From a virus, in IMG/VR virus record IMGVR_UViG_3300023301_000115, positions 1 to 22,998 of that record: DNA of 22,998 nucleotides. One strand, given 5' to 3'. The notes under the pieces are model-generated. The model was not told the DNA's origin and did no database searches. It saw nothing but the letters and a program-made list of their open reading frames with translations. Every line of letters begins with the position of its first letter. Position 1 is the stretch's first letter. Shown in pieces: positions 1 through 4,977 of the stretch. The translations under genes were made by a program, and so were the position numbers.

Positions 1-224
1 ATGTCAGTGGTCTGTCAGCATCAGGGCTAGTGGCTGGCCCCAGCAAGTACATAGTAGCGCATGAGTTCTACCATCTAGTAGGCTGTGGTCATGGCATGAG
101 CAAGAACAACTGCTACGCCAAAATTAAGGAAATGAAGCATATTTCAACGGATGAGTTCGTGCCGAGCTGGAGCTTTATGCTCGACAAATGGTTGTATGAG
201 CGGGATGGGAAGCTGGTACCATAA
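1..224 (+). CDS. Metzincin-like zinc metallopeptidase, C-terminal part (5' end outside window)
   Basis: The reading frame is already open at base 3 and ends with TAA at 222-224, so 73 C-terminal residues are visible and the true start lies upstream. A GTG at 30 is the first in-window start codon, but nothing shows that it is used. The key motif is HEFYHLVGCGH, an exact HExxHxxGxxH: three histidines that bind zinc plus the catalytic glutamate, the metzincin signature. A methionine follows shortly after (GMSKNN). It need not be the Met-turn, which usually lies further downstream. The protein probably cleaves peptide bonds in protein or in wall cross-links; the substrate is unknown. Its stop overlaps the ATG of the M15 peptidase (TAATG), so the two are translationally coupled and probably act together in lysis or wall entry. 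The motif is clear, but family assignment is uncertain because the N-terminus is missing. Confidence 0.62.
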   Translation, partial: VSGLSASGLVAGPSKYIVAHEFYHLVGCGHGMSKNNCYAKIKEMKHISTDEFVPSWSFMLDKWLYERDGKLVP

Positions 225-565
225 TGGCACTGCACTTCAAAGAGGGCATACCAGCTACAGGTCTCCAACGTGAGATGCTGTTCGCCCTCGATATAGCCAC
301 AGCTGTATTCAAGAAGGTAGGTAAGGACTGTATCGTAACTAGCGCCCGCAGTGGTAGGCATAGCCGGTACTCGCACCACTATAAAGGACTGGCAGTAGAC
401 TTGCGGTCTCATCACCTTGTAGATAAGGCTATGCGAGAGCCCGTGTTACGGGATCTTTCGCGTGAGCTAGGCCCTCAGTACCAAGTACTGTTAGAGGCAG
501 TAGACACGCCTAACGAGCACTACCATATAGAGTATGACCCAGAGGTGCTATATGAACGCATATAA
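224..565 (+). CDS. Peptidase M15-type endolysin (L-Ala-D-Glu / D-Ala-D-Ala peptidase-like)
   Basis: This 113-residue protein has the M15 zinc-peptidase signature. S50-x-H52-x-x-G55-x-A57-x-D59 (within SHHYKGLAVDL) supplies two zinc ligands, and the later EHYHIEYD (HxH, H99 and H101) supplies the third ligand and a likely catalytic region. Known M15 phage enzymes, such as the T5 endolysin of about 137 residues, cut peptide bonds in peptidoglycan stem peptides. No signal peptide is visible, so export would depend on a holin, which fits the membrane protein encoded next. Start: the ATG overlaps the preceding stop codon, with GGGA-rich sequence about 15 bases upstream. Its 3' end overlaps the next gene by 14 bases. 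A virion-bound wall peptidase is the alternative, but size and neighbours favour endolysin. Confidence 0.85.
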   Translation: MALHFKEGIPATGLQREMLFALDIATAVFKKVGKDCIVTSARSGRHSRYSHHYKGLAVDLRSHHLVDKAMREPVLRDLSRELGPQYQVLLEAVDTPNEHYHIEYDPEVLYERI

Positions 566-779
566 TGCCGCGATATCGGACTACGGGTCCCGGAAATTCA
601 TCATGGCTGCTGCTGGTCTAGTAATGAGTGGGGTACTACTCTGGTTTGGTAAGATAGATGGAACCGACTTTGTGGCTCTAAACAGTGTACTAGGCGGCAC
701 TTATATGGCAGCTAATGCATATGTAACTAAGCGCCTCCCCGCACCACAGAACAACAGCACGACTGAGTATAAGCATTAA
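552..779 (+). CDS. Small two-helix membrane protein, probable holin
   Basis: 75 residues. I chose ATG 552 over the in-frame ATG at 534 because AGAGGTG at 541-547 is well spaced from 552. Two hydrophobic segments are visible: about residues 17-34 (FIMAAAGLVMSGVLLWFG) and about 40-60 (FVALNSVLGGTYMAANAYV), separated by a short charged loop (KIDGTD). The C-terminal tail is polar (KRLPAPQNNSTTEYKH). Small size, two membrane spans and a position directly after the endolysin are typical of holins, which make the inner-membrane lesions that let the endolysin out. There is no family-specific motif, so function rests on architecture and context. Confidence 0.6.
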   Translation: MNAYNAAISDYGSRKFIMAAAGLVMSGVLLWFGKIDGTDFVALNSVLGGTYMAANAYVTKRLPAPQNNSTTEYKH

Positions 780-786
780 GGATTTT

Positions 787-810
787 AGGATGGGCAATAT
801 CGCCCCTCCT
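787..810 (+). other. Intergenic hairpin upstream of the proline-rich membrane protein
   Basis: AGGATGGGC and GCCCCTCCT form a nine-position stem with one T/C mismatch around the loop AATATC. No T-tract follows on the + strand, so it is a poor intrinsic terminator. It lies between the holin-like gene and the next ribosome site (GAGAGGT at 817-823) and could affect mRNA stability or initiation. Confidence 0.4.
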
Positions 811-833
811 TACATGAGAGAGGTAAGAAACAG

Positions 834-1478
834 ATGAACACTACTATTATTGTATTATCCGCGTTAGCCGTTATTGCGGCGGCAGGCTACTTCCTTTATT
901 GGAAGGACAGTAAGGATGACAAGGATGAAGAGGTATTAACCCCCTTCCCTACACCCACCCCCCTACCGCCAGTACGGCCTACGCCTCCACAGACGGGGCC
1001 TGTTGTAGAACCGGCACCTGCACCCGCAGGGCCTCGGCCTACGCCGGGACCAGTTCCGGGACCTAAGCCAACACCACCCCCAGTCGCACCAGCCCCGAAG
1101 CCGGACCCTACGGCACTGTACAACTTCGCAGTTGCACGCAAAGTTAAGAAGATTGATTTCTCTAAGCTGCGTGATATAGGTGAAGTGCAGTTAGGTGATA
1201 ACCGAGTTGATCGTCTTACAAATGTAGTATTTACATTTAAAGATGATGCTTCCTTTTATGGCTATATCGCCAAGGATTCTCACTTTAACAAGAGTGTGAT
1301 CTACCTTTGTAACAGCACAGGACGTGTATTTGGTTTCGCTATCAGCGCGCCGGGTGCTAAAGCGGCTGAACGCAAGGTTCAGTACACCAAGGGACGTTTT
1401 AAAGAGGGTGCTTACCTCGTACAGGTTTCTGATGGAACCCACACGGGCTCGCACTTTCTGCGTCCCCGCGGCAACTAA
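834..1478 (+). CDS. Membrane-anchored proline-rich protein with C-terminal globular domain (TonB-like layout)
   Basis: 214 residues; function not recognised. Visible layout: an N-terminal membrane anchor (about residues 4-22, IIVLSALAVIAAAGYFLYW), a charged patch (KDSKDDKDEE), a proline-rich stretch of nearly 60 residues (about 35-92, with PTP, PVP and PAP repeats), then a 120-residue domain rich in beta-type sequence. The DNA under the linker is repetitive; CGGCCTACGCC occurs at 975-985 and 1035-1045. A membrane anchor plus a rigid proline linker plus a C-terminal domain is the shape of TonB and of some periplasm-spanning proteins. Here it may place the C-terminal domain near wall or outer membrane, perhaps as a spanin substitute; that is inference. 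GAGAGGT at 817-823 supports the ATG. Confidence 0.72.
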   Translation: MNTTIIVLSALAVIAAAGYFLYWKDSKDDKDEEVLTPFPTPTPLPPVRPTPPQTGPVVEPAPAPAGPRPTPGPVPGPKPTPPPVAPAPKPDPTALYNFAVARKVKKIDFSKLRDIGEVQLGDNRVDRLTNVVFTFKDDASFYGYIAKDSHFNKSVIYLCNSTGRVFGFAISAPGAKAAERKVQYTKGRFKEGAYLVQVSDGTHTGSHFLRPRGN

Positions 1479-1498
1479 TCCACTAGAACCGGGAATGA

Positions 1499-1532
1499 AG
1501 TACTACATGCACATGCCTGTGTGTGTAGTACT
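1499..1532 (+). other. Strong 15-bp intergenic hairpin
   Basis: Bases 1499-1513 pair with 1518-1532 along their full length: 13 Watson-Crick pairs and two central G-U pairs, closed by the loop TGCC. No T-run follows (CGGGTATC does), so it is not a standard terminator. It lies about 15 bases before the ATG of the beta-sandwich gene, whose own Shine-Dalgarno is weak. It could be an RNase III processing site or a translation-control element. Confidence 0.6.
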
Positions 1533-1546
1533 CGGGTATCATATGT

Positions 1547-2047
1547 ATGCCAACATTTAAAGACCTGCCACCTGACGCACGTATACGTCTTAACGAGTAT
1601 ATAGTGGAGACAGAGAAGACCTTACGGCAGCTGTCTACGAGTGTCATGTACACAGAGCCTGCGCCTACCGAGGAAGGGAATTTTACAGCAACGCTGACAT
1701 GTTCAACTAGCGGCAGTTATGCGCTACATGCTTCAAATAAAACGCTGGCATACACGAAGATTGGCGATAGGGTTTTCGTGGATGGTAAGCTACAAATAGT
1801 TAGTGCAAGTAGCCCTGTTGGGCAGTTGCTTATATCACTACCCTTGGATCCAACATGGGGGGCTGCATCATTGCCACACATTAATATCCTTGGTCATGGG
1901 GGTACGATAGTCAATCCAGTACTAGATATAGGGCCGGATGGTGGCGCTATATACTCGCTTAGTGATTCTGGCGCATTATCGGCAGTAACAGCCGCTGACG
2001 TTGATACAGCATTTAATATACATGTGCATATTTGGTACAAAGTCTAA
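1547..2047 (+). CDS. Tail-fibre-type beta-sandwich protein
   Basis: 166 residues. The N-terminus (PTFKDLPPDARIRLNEYIVE) looks helical. From about residue 48 it matches a pattern I know from the C-terminal ends of phage tail fibres and spikes: GNFTATLTCS, then a SGSYALH strand, then YTKIGDRVFVDGKLQI, then LLISLPL. In those proteins this beta-sandwich tends to be surface-exposed and receptor-facing. Here it stands alone rather than at the end of a long fibre, so it may be a fibre tip, a chaperone-like cap or a small receptor-binding protein. The ATG at 1547 lacks a good Shine-Dalgarno (CGGG at 1533-1536 is the best candidate). The similarity is from memory of the motif and was not searched. Confidence 0.6.
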   Translation: MPTFKDLPPDARIRLNEYIVETEKTLRQLSTSVMYTEPAPTEEGNFTATLTCSTSGSYALHASNKTLAYTKIGDRVFVDGKLQIVSASSPVGQLLISLPLDPTWGAASLPHINILGHGGTIVNPVLDIGPDGGAIYSLSDSGALSAVTAADVDTAFNIHVHIWYKV

Positions 2048-2049
2048 TG

Positions 2050-2077
2050 GCGTCTACAAAGACGCATCTAATTTTTT
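2050..2077 (+). terminator. Probable intrinsic terminator after the fibre-type gene
   Basis: GCGTCT (2050-2055), loop ACAA, AGACGC (2060-2065) form a perfect six-pair stem. After a six-base spacer (ATCTAA) there is a run of six T (2072-2077). It begins right after the stop at 2047, where a terminator is expected. The spacer between stem and T-run makes it weaker than usual. Confidence 0.55.
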
Positions 2078-2115
2078 GATGATCGTTTAATTGGGAAAGC
2101 AAGGAACCAAGGTTA

Positions 2116-2472
2116 ATGAGCGATACGGAAAAAATACCCGGTAGGTGTCCTAAGGTTATGCTGGATATTCCGCATTACGTAGACATTCGGTTAGCAGAGA
2201 TCAGCCAGAAGTTTAAGGGACAGAAAAAGGCGCTGAAATTGGCTACAACTGCCCTAGACTACAGGCTGAACAATCTAAATGATCTACACGCTCAAATGTT
2301 AGCCAGTCAACAGACGTTTGCCCGTGCTGACGAGATGGAAGTTAAACACCTTACGATTAACGAGAAATTAGTGGCACAGGACAGACTGATAAACAGAGGC
2401 GTGGGAATTATACTGACGGTGCAGTTTATCATACTAGTATTGGCGGGGCTGGTTGCCTACTTCGCCAACTGA
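2116..2472 (+). CDS. Coiled-coil protein with C-terminal membrane anchor
   Basis: 118 residues; no family recognised with certainty. The middle (about 25-90) is highly charged and helical with heptad-like spacing (ALKLATTALDYRLNNLNDLH, MEVKHLTINEKLVAQDRL), suggesting a coiled coil. Residues 95-116 (GVGIILTVQFIILVLAGLVA) form a single C-terminal membrane helix ending in YFAN. This resembles the XhlA-like layout of phage lysis accessory proteins: a cytoplasmic coiled coil with a C-terminal anchor. CAAGG at 2108-2112 precedes the ATG. It is followed 18 bases later by a micropeptide with a similar membrane helix, which suggests a paired role such as holin/antiholin. Confidence 0.65.
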   Translation: MSDTEKIPGRCPKVMLDIPHYVDIRLAEISQKFKGQKKALKLATTALDYRLNNLNDLHAQMLASQQTFARADEMEVKHLTINEKLVAQDRLINRGVGIILTVQFIILVLAGLVAYFAN

Positions 2473-2490
2473 TTTTGAGGATAAAAAGCT

Positions 2491-2586
2491 ATGAAAGACC
2501 GTACGCCTTTTTTCATTGTGCTGGGGATTTGGTTGACTATCACACTGATATTAGCTGGCCTGATTGTCTATCTCGCTGCAGCCTGA
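2491..2586 (+). CDS. 31-residue single-span membrane micropeptide
   Basis: ATG at 2491 is preceded by TGAGG at 2476-2480, and the frame ends with TGA at 2584-2586. The product starts MKDRTPFF and continues as one membrane helix ending LILAGLIVYLAAA: a short positively charged start, then about 24 hydrophobic residues. Its helix resembles the end of the preceding gene (shared GI-x-LT and LAGL-x-x-Y spacing), so it may be a shortened duplicate. A ribosome site, tight spacing and strong hydrophobicity support expression. A role in lysis, such as antiholin or holin regulator, is inferred from context only. Confidence 0.6.
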   Translation: MKDRTPFFIVLGIWLTITLILAGLIVYLAAA

Positions 2587-2618
2587 TAAGAGAATATCAA
2601 TTTAACTTGGAGGTTAAT

Positions 2619-2903
2619 ATGACAGATAGTGTAAAAGTAATATATACAGAGGGCGATGCCAATGCATCAGTAGTTGCCTCCCGTGTAGCGATCCTAAGAG
2701 AAGCTATACAGCAAGACAACCTAGTAGCAGTAGCATGCAAAGATAAGGATACTGGCGCAGATGCCATACTCCTTACTGTAGTATCCACCAACCACGAGAG
2801 CGGAAACATGCAGTACTCCCCCATAGCAGAGCTGTTCTATCCGGAAGACGAGAGTTTTATGAGAATGATACCCCCCACAAATGCAATCACTGCCTCGGAG
2901 TAG
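2619..2903 (+). CDS. Small hypothetical protein upstream of terminase
   Basis: 94 residues, not recognised. I start it at ATG 2619 because TTGGAGGT at 2608-2614 is an excellent ribosome site. The frame is open upstream to 2475, but that part overlaps the micropeptide gene and has an unconvincing composition. The protein looks like a compact alpha/beta fold: strands VKVIYTEG and LVAVACK with a helix AILREAI between them, then DAILLTVVS, and a C-terminal segment PIAELFYPEDESFMRMIPP. The PIAELF...PP ending resembles small proteins often found near phage late genes, but I can assign no function. It ends six bases before the small-terminase GTG. Confidence 0.7.
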   Translation: MTDSVKVIYTEGDANASVVASRVAILREAIQQDNLVAVACKDKDTGADAILLTVVSTNHESGNMQYSPIAELFYPEDESFMRMIPPTNAITASE

Positions 2904-2909
2904 TATGCT

Positions 2910-3308
2910 GTGAGTGTAACTAAACAACTACCAGATGGGTGGGCCTCCGTGATTGCGAGAGAGTACCAAGCAGGTGCCTCCGATACCGAGGTGCGTGCTA
3001 AGCTGCGCGTGACTAAGGCCCTGTGGGAAAGCCTATACAAGAGTGCAGATTCGAGCTCTTTTAAAGAGGTAGTAGATCTAGGCCGCATGCTAGCCAAAGC
3101 ATGGTGGTTAGAGGAGGGACGCAAGGCCCTACGCGATAAGACCTTCAACGCAGCTTTATGGCACATGAACATGAAGAACAGGTATGGCTGGTCAGACAAG
3201 TCTGAGATCCATACTAAGACAGATCATATGATGTCCTCCGATGAGCTAGACAACGCCATTGACGAGGCTGTCAGAAAAGCCCAGCGCCTGCGTTTGGGTA
3301 CCGGCTAA
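2910..3308 (+). CDS. terS: Terminase small subunit
   Basis: 132 residues. The small terminase binds the packaging start site on concatemeric phage DNA and hands it to the large subunit. The N-terminal half (about 10-50) is helix-turn-helix-like (ASVIAREYQAGASDTEVRAK, then a recognition-like helix). The segment KTFNAALWHMNMKNRYGW (about 78-95) closely matches the conserved LW-MNMKNR-GW pattern of many phage small terminases. The C-terminus is a charged helix that may contact the large subunit. Start is GTG 2910, with CGGAG at 2896-2900 upstream; the nearby ATG at 2905 runs into a stop after two codons. It sits just upstream of the large terminase, the usual arrangement. Confidence 0.85.
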   Translation: MSVTKQLPDGWASVIAREYQAGASDTEVRAKLRVTKALWESLYKSADSSSFKEVVDLGRMLAKAWWLEEGRKALRDKTFNAALWHMNMKNRYGWSDKSEIHTKTDHMMSSDELDNAIDEAVRKAQRLRLGTG

Positions 3309-3386
3309 GGTGCCGGAGTTGTTGTACCTTTGGGTACTGCCTCCAGACGGCTCCGCCACCTTTTTATCCACCACGGAAACTGTATA

Positions 3387-4253
3387 GTGACAGACTCACG
3401 CCATCAAGATATCATCACAGAGGTGTACGGCCCCGCGGCCCTAACCCCGTTAGATGAGGATAGCACAGATGAGTCATTACTAACGCTTATACAGCAATGT
3501 GCGGATCTGGAGTCCGCCACTGCTCAGCGGTCGGGTAACACTGCATCATACGCCGAAAAGCTAGCCATACTGAATATCCTCCGAGCTGGGGAAGAGCGTG
3601 CTAAGTACCAAGGCCACTTTGCCTACTTCCCCTCTGAGGGACCACTACGGGCAGAGCTATATAAGAAACACATGCAGTTCTTCGATGCCGGTATGCTACA
3701 TAGAGAGCGTATCTTCATGGCCGCGAACAGGGTAGGCAAGTCGATCAGTGGTGGGTATGAGATGACCTGTCATCTTACTGGCATGTATCCCAAGTGGTGG
3801 ACAGGGCGTAGATTCCTTGATCCCACGGATGCGTGGGCAGCAGGGGATACCAGTCAGACCACACGAGATATTGTACAGAGAGTTCTCATGGGAGAAGTGT
3901 CGGACTTCGGTTCAGGTATGATTCCCCACGAGCTAATGGAAGAGATTAGAATGCGTCCCGGTGTTCCCGGGGGTGTTGACAGCCTTAAGATAAAGCACAC
4001 GTCGGGGGGATACAGCAACTTAGGGTTTAAATCCTTCGATCAGAAACGACGTGCATTCCAAGGAACATCAAAACATGTAATATGGCTAGACGAAGAGCCA
4101 CCCTACGAGGTTTACGGAGAATGTCTTATACGTACGATGACCACACACGGTCTAGTGTACGTAACCTTTACACCCCTACAGGGCCTTACTGCATTTGTAA
4201 CGGAGTTTCAAAAAGCTATAATGTCACAAGAGCTGGAGGCTGGTAATGTCTAA
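3387..4253 (+). CDS. terL: Terminase large subunit, ATPase half (split gene)
   Basis: About 288 residues from GTG 3387. An in-frame TTG at 3330, with GGAG at 3315-3318, is the alternative start and would give 307. This is the packaging motor: Walker A is AANRVGKS (about residues 112-119), Walker B with catalytic acids is HVIWLDEE (about 230-237), and the coupling-type segment VYVTFTPLQGLT (about 257-268) follows. All match gp17-like phage terminases. It ends (QELEAGNV) just where such proteins normally continue into the nuclease domain, but TAA stops it at 4251-4253. The nuclease is encoded by the next gene in the +1 frame. The last eight bases overlap that gene's start (ATGTCTAA). No conserved ATPase segment appears missing, so this looks functional rather than decayed. 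Confidence 0.85.
   Translation: MTDSRHQDIITEVYGPAALTPLDEDSTDESLLTLIQQCADLESATAQRSGNTASYAEKLAILNILRAGEERAKYQGHFAYFPSEGPLRAELYKKHMQFFDAGMLHRERIFMAANRVGKSISGGYEMTCHLTGMYPKWWTGRRFLDPTDAWAAGDTSQTTRDIVQRVLMGEVSDFGSGMIPHELMEEIRMRPGVPGGVDSLKIKHTSGGYSNLGFKSFDQKRRAFQGTSKHVIWLDEEPPYEVYGECLIRTMTTHGLVYVTFTPLQGLTAFVTEFQKAIMSQELEAGNV
4235..4239 (+). promoter_or_regulatory. Strong Shine-Dalgarno for the terminase nuclease gene
   Basis: GGAGG lies six bases before ATG 4246, inside the 3' end of the ATPase gene. It is one of the best ribosome sites in the window. It supports independent initiation, or termination-reinitiation, of the nuclease polypeptide rather than a chance frameshift. Confidence 0.7.
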
Positions 4254-4974
4254 GTCCATTGTCATGGCGGGCTGGAATGATGCAGTCCACCTAGGGGAAG
4301 AAGAGAAGAAAGAGATGCTGGCGGCATGCGAGCCTCATCTTCGACGGGCACGCTCCGAGGGAGTGCCCTCATTAGGTTCCGGCGCCATATTCCCAGTACC
4401 TGAATCCGAGTTTGTTATTGATCCCGTACAAATACGCCCATGGTTCCACAGATGTTACGGATTGGATGTAGGCTGGAACTACACAGCCGCTGTATGGGGT
4501 GCTCTAGACAAAGAGACTGATATCCTCTATCTGTACGACTGCTACAAGCGCGAGAAGGCAGAGCCAGAAATACACTCCGCGGCTATTAAGCTGCGTGATG
4601 GTAAAAACACACAGTGGCCGGGGGTGATTGATCCTGCTGCTAGAGGTAGAGGACAGGCAGACGGTACACAGCTCCTGCAGCTATATCGTAAGCAGGGATT
4701 GAAGCTACGGGTGGCTGATAACAGCGTAGATCCCGGCATCTACAGAATATGGTCGCGCCTATCTACAGGTAGGCTTAAGGTAGTACGGGGTCCTATGACC
4801 CAGTGGCTGGAAGAATATCGTATGTACCGTAGGGATCAGAATGGTAAAATTGTAAAGACACACGATCACCTTATGGATGCGACTCGCTACCTAGTATCCT
4901 CTGGACTTACCCATGCGCTGCGCCTTACCCCACAACGCACCTTGCAAACATCATCTAGAAACTACGGGTTTTAA
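4246..4974 (+). CDS. terL: Terminase large subunit, nuclease half (split gene)
   Basis: 242 residues. This is the RNase H-like headful-cutting domain of the large terminase. Expected metal-binding acids are all visible: D74 in GLDVGWN, D129 in VIDPAARG, and D207/D211 in HDHLMDATRY. The N-terminal GWNDAVHLGEEEKKEM and GSGAIFPVPE correspond to the linker that in one-piece terminases directly follows the ATPase. The two genes together therefore reconstruct a normal-length large subunit (about 530 residues). It starts at ATG 4246 behind GGAGG and overlaps the ATPase stop by eight bases. The frame upstream is open only back to 4222, so no longer N-terminus exists. Alternatives are a +1 programmed frameshift or an assembly indel. 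Confidence 0.85.
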   Translation: MSKSIVMAGWNDAVHLGEEEKKEMLAACEPHLRRARSEGVPSLGSGAIFPVPESEFVIDPVQIRPWFHRCYGLDVGWNYTAAVWGALDKETDILYLYDCYKREKAEPEIHSAAIKLRDGKNTQWPGVIDPAARGRGQADGTQLLQLYRKQGLKLRVADNSVDPGIYRIWSRLSTGRLKVVRGPMTQWLEEYRMYRRDQNGKIVKTHDHLMDATRYLVSSGLTHALRLTPQRTLQTSSRNYGF

Positions 4975-4977
4975 ATA

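Noticed and set aside
113-415. Minus-strand 100-codon open frame over the peptidase genes
   Set aside because: Antisense to two motif-bearing genes, with no recognisable motif or ribosome site.
896-1141. Minus-strand glycine-rich open frame
   Set aside because: It is the mirror of the proline-rich linker (CCN codons read as GGN) with no ribosome site.
2475-2618. N-terminal extension of the small gene at 2619
   Set aside because: It overlaps the micropeptide in another frame and has an unlikely composition, whereas the start at 2619 has a textbook ribosome site.
3330-3386. TTG start extending the terminase ATPase gene
   Set aside because: Possible (GGAG lies 11 bases before), but the added residues look unlike coding sequence here (His/Arg/Leu-rich) and TTG is a rare start; GTG 3387 preferred, not proven.
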